DNA of 64,000 nucleotides from Streptomyces flaveus (GCF_014647675.1 NZ_BMPQ01000021.1:80167-144166); one strand, 5' to 3'; counted from the stretch's first letter, positions 1 to 8,478 are shown. Translations and numbers: made by a program. The notes: a model not told the origin generated them from the letters alone.

Positions 1-1
1 G

Positions 2-274
2 ACCGGCGTCAACCCGAACACCCGCGTTCGCGACCTCTCCGAGGAGGAGCTGGTCAAGATCCGCGAGTACGTGGACAACAACATCAAGACCGAGGGTGAC
101 CTCCGTCGCGAGGTTCAGGGCGACATTCGCCGCAAGATCGAGATCGGTTGCTACCAGGGCATCCGCCATCGTCGTGGCCTGCCCGTCCACGGTCAGCGCA
201 CCAGCACCAACGCCCGTACCCGCAAGGGTCCGCGTCGCGCCATCGCCGGTAAGAAGAAGCCGGGCAAGAAGTAG
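2..274 (+). CDS. rpsM: 30S ribosomal protein S13 (5' truncated by window edge)
   Basis: The visible 90 codons plus stop encode the C-terminal part of S13, a small-subunit head protein that contacts the P-site tRNA and the 50S subunit. The reading frame is open from base 2 and starts TGVNPNTRVRDLSEEE. It continues through the family signature CYQGIRHRRGLPVHGQRT and ends in the basic tail KKKPGKK. Bacterial S13 is about 125 residues, so roughly 35 N-terminal residues lie outside the window. The next gene, rpsK, starts 69 bp downstream, as in the actinobacterial alpha operon. Confidence 0.97.
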   Translation, partial: TGVNPNTRVRDLSEEELVKIREYVDNNIKTEGDLRREVQGDIRRKIEIGCYQGIRHRRGLPVHGQRTSTNARTRKGPRRAIAGKKKPGKK

Positions 275-343
275 TCCTCAGCGGACAACGCTTCATCAGC
301 GGTCTTCGCTGTAGGACCGACCACCTCCCCGTAGGAGTAATAG

Positions 344-748
344 ATGCCCCCCAAGGGACGTCAGGGCGCTGCCAAGAAGGTGCGCCGCAAGGAAAAGAAG
401 AACGTCGCTCACGGCCACGCGCACATCAAGAGCACGTTCAACAACACCATCGTTTCGATCACCGACCCCACCGGCAACGTGATCTCCTGGGCCTCCGCCG
501 GCCACGTCGGCTTCAAGGGCTCGCGCAAGTCGACCCCCTTCGCCGCGCAGATGGCCGCCGAGTCGGCCGCCCGCCGCGCGCAGGAGCACGGCATGCGCAA
601 GGTGGACGTGTTCGTCAAGGGCCCGGGTTCGGGTCGTGAGACCGCCATCCGTTCGCTTCAGGCGACCGGTCTTGAGGTCGGCTCCATCCAGGACGTCACG
701 CCCACCCCGCACAACGGCTGCCGTCCGCCGAAGCGCCGTCGCGTCTGA
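344..748 (+). CDS. rpsK: 30S ribosomal protein S11
   Basis: This 134-residue protein has the usual S11 length. It shows a basic N-terminus (KKVRRKEKKNVAHGHAHIKS), the central block NTIVSITDPTGNVISWASAG, and the conserved end GCRPPKRRRV. S11 sits in the 30S platform and helps shape the mRNA exit channel. The ATG at 344 is preceded by a GGAG ribosome binding site in 'gtaggagtaatag'. It lies between rpsM and rpoA, the standard order. Confidence 0.98.
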   Translation: MPPKGRQGAAKKVRRKEKKNVAHGHAHIKSTFNNTIVSITDPTGNVISWASAGHVGFKGSRKSTPFAAQMAAESAARRAQEHGMRKVDVFVKGPGSGRETAIRSLQATGLEVGSIQDVTPTPHNGCRPPKRRRV

Positions 749-779
749 CCTGACGTACGGCTGCTTGGTCTGAGGTTTT

Positions 780-813
780 CGGGCGGTATGGCTCTTCGGA
801 GCCGTATCGCCCG
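780..813 (+). terminator. Long hairpin between rpsK and rpoA
   Basis: A 15-bp stem (780-794 with 799-813, two positions being G-T-type mismatches) closes over a TTCG tetraloop. No T-run follows, so this may be an mRNA-stabilising or attenuating structure rather than a full terminator. rpoA begins 60 bp downstream. Confidence 0.5.
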
Positions 814-872
814 TACCCTTGCAATACATCAGGGCGTCAAATAGCGGGCGCCCCTGACAGAAGGAACGCAAC

Positions 873-1895
873 ATGCTGATTGCTCAGCGTCCCTCGTTGA
901 CCGAAGAGGTCGTCGACGAATTCCGCTCCCGGTTCGTGATCGAGCCGCTGGAGCCGGGCTTCGGTTACACCCTCGGCAACTCCCTGCGTCGTACTCTCCT
1001 GTCGTCGATTCCCGGAGCTGCTGTCACCAGCATCCGTATCGACGGTGTCCTGCACGAGTTCACCACCGTGCCGGGCGTCAAGGAGGACGTCACCGACCTG
1101 ATCCTCAACATCAAGCAGCTGGTCGTCTCCTCGGAGCACGACGAGCCTGTGGTGATGTACCTGCGCAAGCAGGGGCCGGGTCTGGTGACCGCCGCCGACA
1201 TCGCGCCGCCGGCCGGTGTCGAGGTGCACAACCCGGATCTGGTTCTTGCCACGCTCAACGGCAAGGGCAAGCTGGAGATGGAGCTCACGGTCGAGCGTGG
1301 CCGTGGTTATGTCTCCGCCGTGCAGAACAAGCAGGTCGGTCAGGAGATCGGGCGTATTCCGGTCGACTCGATCTACTCGCCGGTGCTCAAGGTCACGTAC
1401 AAGGTCGAGGCCACGCGTGTCGAGCAGCGCACCGACTTCGACAAGCTGATCGTCGACGTCGAGACCAAGCAGGCGATGCGTCCGCGTGACGCGATGGCTT
1501 CCGCCGGTAAGACGCTGGTCGAGCTGTTCGGTCTGGCCCGTGAGCTCAACATCGACGCCGAGGGCATCGACATGGGCCCGTCGCCGACGGACGCAGCCCT
1601 CGCCGCCGATCTGGCGCTGCCGATCGAGGAGCTGGAGCTCACCGTCCGGTCGTACAACTGCCTCAAGCGCGAGGGCATCCACTCCGTGGGTGAGCTCGTG
1701 GCGCGTTCCGAGGCCGACCTGCTCGACATCCGTAACTTCGGTGCGAAGTCCATCGACGAGGTCAAGGCGAAGCTGAACGGGATGGGTCTGGCCCTGAAGG
1801 ACAGCCCGCCCGGATTCGACCCGACCGCTGCGGCGGACGCCTTTGGCGCCGATGACGACGCGGATGCCGGTTTCGTCGAGACCGAGCAGTACTAG
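873..1895 (+). CDS. rpoA: DNA-directed RNA polymerase alpha subunit
   Basis: This 340-residue protein is the alpha subunit, which nucleates RNA polymerase assembly and contacts activators and UP elements. The N-terminal dimerisation domain is recognisable from EPLEPGFGYTLGNSLRRTLL (about residues 27-46). The C-terminal domain lies at about 250-315, with helix-hairpin-helix sequence (LVARSEADLLDIRNFGAKSI). An acidic tail rich in D and A follows. The ATG has a GAAGGA ribosome binding site 8 bp upstream. A double hairpin repeat follows the stop codon, so rplQ may be expressed partly independently. Confidence 0.99.
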   Translation: MLIAQRPSLTEEVVDEFRSRFVIEPLEPGFGYTLGNSLRRTLLSSIPGAAVTSIRIDGVLHEFTTVPGVKEDVTDLILNIKQLVVSSEHDEPVVMYLRKQGPGLVTAADIAPPAGVEVHNPDLVLATLNGKGKLEMELTVERGRGYVSAVQNKQVGQEIGRIPVDSIYSPVLKVTYKVEATRVEQRTDFDKLIVDVETKQAMRPRDAMASAGKTLVELFGLARELNIDAEGIDMGPSPTDAALAADLALPIEELELTVRSYNCLKREGIHSVGELVARSEADLLDIRNFGAKSIDEVKAKLNGMGLALKDSPPGFDPTAAADAFGADDDADAGFVETEQY

Positions 1896-1937
1896 TCGCT
1901 CCGCGAGTAGGCCGGATTTTTGACTGCGGGTCCGCTG

Positions 1938-2009
1938 TGGCTGGTCGCGCAGTTCCCCGCGCCCCTGAAGGGGCGCGGGTGCTCCGGGCGCCTTGAAAAG
2001 GGTGCCCGG
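1938..2009 (+). repeat. Dispersed hairpin repeat downstream of rpoA
   Basis: A tag beginning TGGCTGGTCGCGCAGTTCCC runs into a perfect 11-bp stem (1956-1966 with 1969-1979). A second stem pairs 1984-1994 with 1998-2009. The same tag plus GCGCCCCT core recurs near 5904, 9909, 10188, 15873, 16151 and 59148, in both orientations. The hairpin could terminate rpoA transcription, but no T-run is present. Confidence 0.75.
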
Positions 2010-2088
2010 ATCTCCGACAGGCGACCGCCTGCTCGGATACTGACCTCGGTACCTAGTACGGCCGGGGCAGACACCTAGGAGAAGAACC

Positions 2089-2625
2089 ATGCCGAAGCCC
2101 GCCAAGGGTGCCCGTCTGGGCGGCGGTGCCGCGCACGAGAAGCTGCTTCTTGCGAACCTTGCGAAGGCGCTGTTCGAGCACGGTCGTATCACCACGACCG
2201 AGGCGAAGGCCCGCCGGCTGCGGCCGTACGCCGAGCGTCTGGTCACCAAGGCGAAGAAGGGCGACCTTCACAACCGCCGTCAGGTGCTCCAGGTCATCAC
2301 GGACAAGAGCATCGTGCACACGCTCTTCACCGAGATCGGCCCGCGGTACGAGAACCGTCCGGGTGGCTACACCCGTATCACCAAGATCGGTAACCGCCGG
2401 GGCGACAACGCGCCCATGGCTGTCATCGAGCTGGTGGAGGCGCTGACCGTGGCCCAGGAGGCCACCGGTGAGGCCGAGGCGGCCACCAAGCGTGCCGTCA
2501 AGGAGGACGCCTTCAAGAAGGAAGACGTTCTCAAGAAGGACGAGGCCGCTGAGGCCGAGGCCGAAGAGGTCGTCGAGGACGCGAAGCCGGCTGCTGCCGA
2601 GGGCGACGAGTCCAAGGACGCCTGA
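2089..2625 (+). CDS. rplQ: 50S ribosomal protein L17 with long acidic C-terminal tail
   Basis: The first about 120 residues are L17: MPKPAKGARLGGGAAHEKLL at the start, then NLAKALFEHGRITTTEAKA and RPGGYTRITKIGNRRGDNAP. L17 binds near the polypeptide exit tunnel. Its length of 178 residues exceeds the compact E. coli form (about 127) because of a tail from about residue 125, rich in E, A, K and D. Such tails are common in actinobacterial L17. The ATG has a strong AGGAGAA site upstream. Confidence 0.98.
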   Translation: MPKPAKGARLGGGAAHEKLLLANLAKALFEHGRITTTEAKARRLRPYAERLVTKAKKGDLHNRRQVLQVITDKSIVHTLFTEIGPRYENRPGGYTRITKIGNRRGDNAPMAVIELVEALTVAQEATGEAEAATKRAVKEDAFKKEDVLKKDEAAEAEAEEVVEDAKPAAAEGDESKDA

Positions 2626-2644
2626 GGTTTCACCTCGCGTCGAG

Positions 2645-2676
2645 CGGGTCCGCCCCTCCGGGGGCGGGCCCGTTTT
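2645..2676 (+). terminator. Intrinsic terminator after rplQ
   Basis: A 12-bp GC stem (2645-2656 with 2661-2672, one wobble pair) around a TCCG loop is followed directly by TTTT. It ends the ribosomal protein run just before truA, which starts 24 bp later. Confidence 0.8.
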
Positions 2677-2699
2677 CGTGTTCCTGAAAGGATCCAGGT

Positions 2700-3557
2700 G
2701 TGAGTGACGAGGTAGAGCCCGGGTTCGTACGGGTGCGGCTTGATCTTTCGTATGACGGGAGCGCGTTCTCCGGGTGGGCCAAGCAGGCCGGGGGGCGGCG
2801 GACCGTGCAGGGGGAGATCGAGGACGCGCTGCGTACGGTGACGCGGTCGCGGGAGGTGACGTACGAGCTGACCGTGGCCGGGCGGACCGATGCAGGGGTG
2901 CATGCGCGGGGGCAGGTGGCGCATGTCGATCTGCCCGAAGGGCTGTGGGCCGAGCATCGGGAGAAGCTGCTCAAGCGGCTGGCCGGGCGGTTGCCGAAGG
3001 ATGTGCGGGTGTGGTCGCTGCGGGAGGCGCCCAGCGGCTTCAACGCCCGTTTCTCGGCGGTCTGGCGGCGATACGCCTATCGCGTCACCGACAACCCGGG
3101 TGGCGTCGATCCGCTGCTGCGCAGCCACGTCCTCTGGCACGACTGGCCGCTCGATGTCGGCGCGATGAACGAGGCGGCGCGGCCGCTGCTCGGGGAGCAC
3201 GACTTCGCCGCGTACTGCAAGAAGCGGGACGGGGCGACGACCATTCGTACGCTTCAGGAGCTGAGCCTTGCGCGGGGGGCGGACGGAGTGATCACCGCCA
3301 CGGTGCGGGCCGATGCCTTCTGCCACAACATGGTGCGGTCGCTGATCGGGGCGCTGCTGTTCGTGGGGGACGGACATCGCGGTCCCGACTGGCCGGGGAA
3401 GGTGCTCGCCGCCGGGGTGCGGGACTCCGCCGTGCATGTCGTACGGCCGCACGGGCTGACGCTGGAGGAAGTCGGGTACCCGGCGGACGAGTTGCTGGCG
3501 GCGCGGAACAAAGAGGCGCGGAACCGGCGGTCGTTGCCGGGGGCGGGGTGTTGCTGA
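2700..3557 (+). CDS. truA: tRNA pseudouridine(38-40) synthase TruA
   Basis: This enzyme converts uridines 38-40 of the tRNA anticodon arm to pseudouridine. The 285-residue sequence begins with the family's RLDLSYDGSAFSGWAKQ. It carries the catalytic aspartate D64 in AGRTDAGVHARGQVAHVD, and the C-terminal block FCHNMVRSLIGALLFVG. The chosen start is GTG at 2700; a GAAAGGATC stretch upstream can serve as ribosome binding site. The location after rplQ is the classical bacterial arrangement. Confidence 0.96.
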   Translation: MSDEVEPGFVRVRLDLSYDGSAFSGWAKQAGGRRTVQGEIEDALRTVTRSREVTYELTVAGRTDAGVHARGQVAHVDLPEGLWAEHREKLLKRLAGRLPKDVRVWSLREAPSGFNARFSAVWRRYAYRVTDNPGGVDPLLRSHVLWHDWPLDVGAMNEAARPLLGEHDFAAYCKKRDGATTIRTLQELSLARGADGVITATVRADAFCHNMVRSLIGALLFVGDGHRGPDWPGKVLAAGVRDSAVHVVRPHGLTLEEVGYPADELLAARNKEARNRRSLPGAGCC

Positions 3558-3580
3558 AGGGAGAGCGGGGGTTGGTTGTC

Positions 3581-3609
3581 GGCGGTGGTCGCCCGTGGGG
3601 GCCACCGCC
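3581..3609. terminator. Bidirectional hairpin between convergent genes
   Basis: GGCGGTGG (3581-3588) pairs with CCACCGCC (3602-3609). It lies in the 127-bp gap between truA and the convergent minus-strand membrane protein gene and could end both transcripts. Confidence 0.5.
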
Positions 3610-3684
3610 TTCCCGTTGCCCGCGTACTGCCCGGCGCCGTGTTCAGCCGTCGCCGTCGCCCCGGGCTCAACTCCCCGCGGATTC

Positions 3685-4557
3685 CTACTCGTTGGCCGCG
3701 GCCGAAGCCTGCGCCTCGCCCCGGCGGCGGATCTGGCGGAAGGTGAACTCCGCGAGGTCGTCACCGGTGGAGAAGACCTTGGTGTCCTTCTGGGTCACGT
3801 CCTTGCCGTTGGTGAAGCCGGCGACCGTGAAGTAGGCGTAGCGGCCGTACGAGTTGGTCGTCGAGCGGCAGACCGCCGCGCGGCAGAAGGCGGGGACGCC
3901 GTCGCCCGACAGCGACTGGACGACGCTCTTGGTGTCCGCGTCGTTCTTGGCCTTGGCCGCCTGGGCCTCGGTGTCGAAGAGGGCCACGCCGACCGTCACC
4001 GCCACACCGTTCAGGGAGTACGTGACGCGCATCAGCCGCGTGCAGTCGTTCTTCGTGAGGACCGTGCCGAGCGTGCCCTGGACGGCCGACGCGCAGTCCT
4101 TCGTGGACGCGGTCTTGCCCTTCTCATAGCGGGACTCGCCCATCGTCAGCCGCGAACCGGGGAAGAGGATGTCCGGGCTGAGCGGCGCCGTGTCCTTCTT
4201 CGCGCTGGAGATGAAGTCCTTCGGGTCCAGCGGGGGAGGCGCCGAGGTCTCCGCGAACGAAGGGCCGGGGCTGGTGGTGTCCGGCGGGATGTCCGAGGTG
4301 GCGGGCAGGTCGGAGGCAGGCTGGTTCACCACCTGGCCGTCGTTGCCGTCGGCCGAGACCACGGCCACGGCGACGGCCGCGCCTATCGCGACCGTGGCGA
4401 GCGCGCCGCCGCCGACCATCAGCCATCTGCGGCGCCGGTTGCGCGATTCGGACGCCTCGGCGAGCGCCGCCCAGTCGGGGGTCTGGTTTCCCCACTGCGG
4501 CGGCTGAGAACCCGATCCCCCGGGACCCCACTGAGGTCCCCCCTGCCCAAAGCTCAT
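3685..4557 (-). CDS. Single-pass membrane protein with extracytoplasmic domain, function unknown
   Basis: The 290-residue protein begins with a Gly/Pro/Gln-rich cytoplasmic stretch (MSFGQGGPQWGPGG). A basic RNRRRRW patch and one transmembrane helix (about residues 45-68) follow. The rest is a Ser/Pro/Thr linker and an outer domain holding four cysteines (DCASAV, DCTRLM, FCRAAVC), which may form disulfides. The start at 4557 was preferred to the upstream ATG at 4599 because the MSFGQGG N-terminus is typical of Streptomyces single-pass proteins. I do not recognise the outer domain. It is divergent from rplM. Confidence 0.7.
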   Translation of the reverse strand: MSFGQGGPQWGPGGSGSQPPQWGNQTPDWAALAEASESRNRRRRWLMVGGGALATVAIGAAVAVAVVSADGNDGQVVNQPASDLPATSDIPPDTTSPGPSFAETSAPPPLDPKDFISSAKKDTAPLSPDILFPGSRLTMGESRYEKGKTASTKDCASAVQGTLGTVLTKNDCTRLMRVTYSLNGVAVTVGVALFDTEAQAAKAKNDADTKSVVQSLSGDGVPAFCRAAVCRSTTNSYGRYAYFTVAGFTNGKDVTQKDTKVFSTGDDLAEFTFRQIRRRGEAQASAAANE

Positions 4558-4635
4558 GGGGCGCATCTTATGACAGGACAAGGCGTCTACTGGTACCACA
4601 GCGGTAACAGTGGTAACCCTCGGCCCCCGCGCGTT

Positions 4636-4665
4636 TTGACCCGTGTGGGCCGCCGGAGCTATTCT
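4636..4665 (+). promoter_or_regulatory. Candidate vegetative promoter for rplM-rpsI
   Basis: TTGACC (4636-4641) and TATTCT (4660-4665) are spaced by 18 bp, matching a primary sigma factor promoter. The implied transcript has a leader of about 180 nt before the rplM start at 4849. Confidence 0.6.
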
Positions 4666-4696
4666 TGCCCTTCGTTATGTGTATTGGCTTGCTCAT

Positions 4697-4708
4697 TCTC
4701 ACGTGAGA
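4697..4708. promoter_or_regulatory. 12-bp perfect palindrome in the rplM leader
   Basis: TCTCACGTGAGA is a perfect palindrome about 32 bp downstream of the candidate -10 element, in the untranslated leader. It could be an operator or part of an RNA leader structure. No known actinobacterial L13 leader motif was recognised. Confidence 0.4.
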
Positions 4709-4848
4709 GGCCCTTACACCGGTCCACCGGGGCCGATGACCAGCGATCTGCATGCGGTTGCGTCGCCGCCGTGCGGTCAGGGCTGTCGTGATCGTCCGTG
4801 GTGGCCTTGTCAGGACCCCACTCACTGAAGAAGCGAAGGCTACGAACC

Positions 4849-5292
4849 GTGCGTACGTACAGCCCCAAGCCCGGCGACATCACTCGCCAGTGGCACGTCA
4901 TCGATGCCCGGGACGTCGTTCTCGGCCGTCTGGCGACCACCGCTGCCACCCTTCTGCGCGGCAAGCACAAGCCGATCTACGCTCCGCACGTCGACGCTGG
5001 TGACTTCGTCATCATCATCAACGCGGACAAGGTCCACCTGTCCGGCAACAAGCGGACCCAGAAGCTGGCGTACCGCCACTCCGGGTACCCGGGTGGTCTG
5101 CGCTCCGTCCGTTACGACGAGCTGCTGGACAAGAACCCCGAGAAGGCGGTCGAGAAGGCCGTCAAGGGCATGCTCCCGAAGAACACCCTGGGCCGTCAGA
5201 TGCTCTCGAAGCTGAAGGTCTACAGGGGTGACCAGCACCCGCACGGCGCGCAGCAGCCGCAGCCGTACGAGATCACCCAGGTCGCGCAGTAA
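4849..5292 (+). CDS. rplM: 50S ribosomal protein L13
   Basis: L13 is an early-assembly protein of the large subunit. The GTG at 4849 gives the 147-residue actinobacterial form starting MRTYSPKPGDITRQWHVID, with conserved VVLGRLATTAA and the GGLRSVRYDELL and MLPKNTLGRQMLSKLKVY blocks. The reading frame is open further upstream (to 4798), but that extension is not L13-like. It ends 42 bp before rpsI, with which it forms the standard two-gene operon. Confidence 0.97.
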   Translation: MRTYSPKPGDITRQWHVIDARDVVLGRLATTAATLLRGKHKPIYAPHVDAGDFVIIINADKVHLSGNKRTQKLAYRHSGYPGGLRSVRYDELLDKNPEKAVEKAVKGMLPKNTLGRQMLSKLKVYRGDQHPHGAQQPQPYEITQVAQ

Positions 5293-5334
5293 GTCCGGCC
5301 ACCCCTAAGACCAGAAGAGAATCTGAGGAGAATC

Positions 5335-5862
5335 GTGGCCGAGACCACTACCGAGCAGCCGGTCGAAGAGACCGAGACCGAGCTCGTCGACATCGAGCAG
5401 TACACCACCGAGTCCGAGGTCCCCGTCGAGGGCGAGTACACCTCGGAGTCCCTGGCCTCCCGCTTCGGCGAGCCGCAGCCGGCCGCCGGACTGGGCCGCC
5501 GCAAGAACGCCATCGCCCGCGTCCGGATCGTTCCGGGCTCCGGCAAGTGGAAGATCAACGGTCGCACCCTTGAGGACTACTTCCCCAACAAGGTGCACCA
5601 GCAGGAAGTCAACGAGCCCTTCAAGGTGCTCGAGCTCGACGACCGTTACGACGTTGTCGCCCGCATCTCGGGTGGCGGCGTCTCCGGCCAGGCCGGCGCC
5701 CTGCGCCTCGGTGTGGCCCGCGCGCTGAACGAGGCGGACGTGGACAACAACCGCGGCGCCCTGAAGAAGGCCGGCTTCCTCCGCCGCGACGACCGTGCGG
5801 TCGAGCGCAAGAAGGCCGGTCTGAAGAAGGCCCGCAAGGCGCCGCAGTACAGCAAGCGGTAA
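5335..5862 (+). CDS. rpsI: 30S ribosomal protein S9
   Basis: S9 contacts P-site tRNA through its C-terminal tail. The 175-residue protein has an acidic N-terminal extension of about 45 residues (rich in E, T and V), typical of actinobacteria. The core follows, with GRRKNAIARVRIVPGSGKW, and the invariant end is APQYSKR. Start is GTG at 5335 with a GAGGAGAA site upstream. Confidence 0.98.
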   Translation: MAETTTEQPVEETETELVDIEQYTTESEVPVEGEYTSESLASRFGEPQPAAGLGRRKNAIARVRIVPGSGKWKINGRTLEDYFPNKVHQQEVNEPFKVLELDDRYDVVARISGGGVSGQAGALRLGVARALNEADVDNNRGALKKAGFLRRDDRAVERKKAGLKKARKAPQYSKR

Positions 5863-5903
5863 CGCTCCGCTGAGGGGCTGGGTTATCAGCTGCGGGTTCG
5901 TTG

Positions 5904-6010
5904 TGGCTGGTCGCGCAGTTCCCCCGCGCCCCTTCGGGGCGCGGCCCTGTGCCCCGTACGGGGCACCGCACGCAGCATCCGCCCCGGCGGCACTCCTGTG
6001 CCGCCGGGGC
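5904..6010 (+). repeat. Triple-hairpin repeat downstream of rpsI
   Basis: The TGGCTGGTCGCGCAGTT tag at 5904 leads into a 9-bp stem with TTC loop (5924-5944). Next comes the perfect 18-bp palindrome GTGCCCCGTACGGGGCAC (5949-5966), then a 12-bp stem with 6-nt loop (5981-6010). Three hairpins stacked after a highly expressed ribosomal operon suggest transcript termination or 3' end protection. Confidence 0.7.
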
Positions 6011-6149
6011 GTGGCGTTTACGGCAAGTAGCACTTATCGCGGCCTTACGTCACCGTCCATCAGCCTGGGAACTGGGGATACTCGTGAGCAAGGCCTTACC
6101 TGGACACTCGGCTTGAGCCGCAATTTCTGAGCATGTTCGGAGGACACCA

Positions 6150-7511
6150 GTGGGACGACTCTTCGGCACGGACGGCGTGCGCGGTGTTGCCAACGCGGAC
6201 CTGACGGCTGAGCTGGCGCTCGGCCTGTCCGTCGCGGCGGCGCACGTACTGGCCGAGGCGGGCACCTTCGAGGGCCACCGGCCCACGGCGGTGGTCGGGC
6301 GGGACCCACGGGCGTCCGGGGAGTTCCTGGAGGCCGCCGTGGTCGCCGGCCTCGCCAGCGCGGGCGTGGACGTACTGCGCGTGGGCGTGCTGCCGACGCC
6401 GGCGGTGGCGTACCTCACCGGCGCACTCGGCGCCGACCTCGGCGTGATGCTCTCCGCCAGCCACAACGCCATGCCCGACAACGGCATCAAGTTCTTCGAG
6501 CGCGGCGGCCACAAACTCGCCGACCAGCTGGAGGACCGGATCGAGGCCGTGTACGAGGAGCACCGCACCGGGGCTCCCTGGGACCGGCCCACCGGTGCGG
6601 GCGTCGGGCGCGTCCGGACGTACGAGGAGGGGTTCGAGCGGTACGTCGCCCACCTCATCACGGCGGTTCCGAACCGTCTGGACGGTTTGAAGGTCGTCCT
6701 CGACGAGGCGCACGGCGCCGCCGCCCGGGTCTCGCCCGAGGCCTTCATCCGGGCGGGCGCCGAGGTCGTCACCATCGGCGCCGAGCCGGACGGCCTGAAC
6801 ATCAACGCCGGGTGCGGCTCCACGCACCTGGGTCTGTTGCAGGCAGCCGTGGTCGAGCACGGCGCCGACCTGGGCATCGCGCACGACGGCGACGCCGACC
6901 GCTGCCTCGCCGTGGACCACACGGGCGCCGAGATCGACGGGGACCAGATCCTGGCCGTACTCGCGCTGGCGATGCGGGAGCGTTCCGCACTGCGCTCCGA
7001 CACCGTGGTCGCGACGGTCATGTCCAACCTGGGCTTCAAGCTGGCCATGGAGCGTGAGGGACTCTCCCTGGTACAGACGGCAGTTGGTGACCGTTACGTA
7101 CTGGAGGAGATGAAGAAGCACGACTACGCGCTCGGCGGCGAGCAGTCCGGGCACGTGATCATCACGGACCACGCGACCACCGGCGACGGCACGCTGACCG
7201 GCCTGCTGCTGGCGGCCCGGATCGCCCAGACGGGACGTACGCTCCAGGACCTCGCGTCCGTCATGGACCGGCTGCCGCAGGTACTGATCAATGTGCCGGA
7301 CGTCGACAGGTCGCGGGTGAAGACCTCCGAGGAACTGGCGGCCGCGGTCGCCGATGCGGAGCGCGAACTCGGTTCCACGGGGCGGGTGTTGCTGCGTCCT
7401 TCGGGTACGGAGCCGCTGGTGCGGGTGATGGTGGAGGCTGCCGACCTCGATCAGGCACGGTCGGTGGCGGGGCGGCTCGCCGACGTGGTGAAGTCGGCGC
7501 TGGCCTGCTAG
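6150..7511 (+). CDS. glmM: Phosphoglucosamine mutase
   Basis: The enzyme interconverts glucosamine-6-phosphate and glucosamine-1-phosphate, feeding UDP-GlcNAc and peptidoglycan synthesis. All four active-site elements are visible: the phosphoserine loop SASHN (S104), the metal loop HDGDADRCLAVD, the sugar loop GGEQSGHV, and the phosphate-binding RPSGTEPLVRV near the C-terminus. The 453-residue length is normal. Start is GTG at 6150, with a GGAGG site upstream. The gene follows rplM-rpsI as in other actinobacteria. Its stop codon overlaps that of the convergent downstream gene within a shared CTAG. Confidence 0.97.
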   Translation: MGRLFGTDGVRGVANADLTAELALGLSVAAAHVLAEAGTFEGHRPTAVVGRDPRASGEFLEAAVVAGLASAGVDVLRVGVLPTPAVAYLTGALGADLGVMLSASHNAMPDNGIKFFERGGHKLADQLEDRIEAVYEEHRTGAPWDRPTGAGVGRVRTYEEGFERYVAHLITAVPNRLDGLKVVLDEAHGAAARVSPEAFIRAGAEVVTIGAEPDGLNINAGCGSTHLGLLQAAVVEHGADLGIAHDGDADRCLAVDHTGAEIDGDQILAVLALAMRERSALRSDTVVATVMSNLGFKLAMEREGLSLVQTAVGDRYVLEEMKKHDYALGGEQSGHVIITDHATTGDGTLTGLLLAARIAQTGRTLQDLASVMDRLPQVLINVPDVDRSRVKTSEELAAAVADAERELGSTGRVLLRPSGTEPLVRVMVEAADLDQARSVAGRLADVVKSALAC

Positions 7512-8455
7512 GCCTGGGCCTTCTTGGCGTCTCGTTCACGCTGCTTCGCCCAGAAGAACTTCTGGGCGAGCAGTGTGAGCGTGCCGGCGAGGATGATGCC
7601 GAGCAGGTTCAGGAGCAGTTGCTCGGTGGAGCCCCAGGTCTGCTTCGTGTCTCCGTAGCTCAGGGCCACCGCTGCGTTGGCGGCGGCCGGGACCGTCGTG
7701 ACGGAGATCGCGACGCCGACCAGGAGGCCCGACTTGGCCGAGGTCAGCGAGAGGGTGCCGGCGATGCCCGCGAGGACGGCCACGATGAAGGAGAACGCGT
7801 CGGGCGCGTAGACGAAGGCGGTGTTGGGCCTCTCGGCGTCCAGTTGCTCCCTGCTGAAGAGCTCGATCGAGTCCATGAAGTAGCTGAAGACGACCGTCAC
7901 CGCCATGGCGAAGGCGAAGCCCACCAGCAGCGCCATCGCCGAACGCAGCGCGAGCCGCGGAGCGCGCCGCACCAGCGCCGTGCACAGACCGGCCAGCGGC
8001 CCGAACTCCGGGCCCACCGCCATCGCGCCCACGATCAGGATCGCGTTGTCGAGGACCACACCGCAGGCCGCGATCATCGTGGCCAGTGTGATGAAGGCGA
8101 TGTACGTGAACGAGAGTGTCGACTCCTCGTGGGTCGCGTCCGCCAGGTGTTCCCACAGGACCGCGTCCGCGCCCTCGCCCGGCGCGTCGTCGCGGGCCTT
8201 GTCGGCACGCTCCGACAGCGAGAGATCAATGTTCTCGATGGCGATGGAGCCGCACTTGTCGATCTCCAACTCCCGCAGCTCACCGAGCAGTTCGTCGCCC
8301 GCCTCGCGCGCGACGTCGCACATCACCACATCCCCGGCGGGGTTGCGGGCAGCGCCCTGCATCACGACGAGATGCGTGGCGCCGACGGTCTTCTCGATCA
8401 GGCGGACCACGCTGTCGGTCTTGTCGGACGGCGTGATCAGGCGCAGATGCAGCAT
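7508..8455 (-). CDS. DUF389-family multipass membrane protein
   Basis: The 315-residue protein starts MLHLRLITPSDKTDSVVRLI, a cytoplasmic ferredoxin-like domain. The DUF389 membrane region starts near residue 125 (YIAFITLATMIAACGVVLDN, then AILIVGAMAVGPEFGPLAGL). About six hydrophobic helices follow, and the tail is basic. DUF389 proteins are described only as membrane proteins of unknown transport or signalling role. The open frame extends far upstream through coaA, but the ATG at 8455 gives the family N-terminus. It lies 23 bp from the coaA stop and is probably cotranscribed with it. Confidence 0.85.
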   Translation of the reverse strand: MLHLRLITPSDKTDSVVRLIEKTVGATHLVVMQGAARNPAGDVVMCDVAREAGDELLGELRELEIDKCGSIAIENIDLSLSERADKARDDAPGEGADAVLWEHLADATHEESTLSFTYIAFITLATMIAACGVVLDNAILIVGAMAVGPEFGPLAGLCTALVRRAPRLALRSAMALLVGFAFAMAVTVVFSYFMDSIELFSREQLDAERPNTAFVYAPDAFSFIVAVLAGIAGTLSLTSAKSGLLVGVAISVTTVPAAANAAVALSYGDTKQTWGSTEQLLLNLLGIILAGTLTLLAQKFFWAKQRERDAKKAQA

Positions 8456-8478
8456 TCCCGCAGCGTAGCCGGGCCCGG

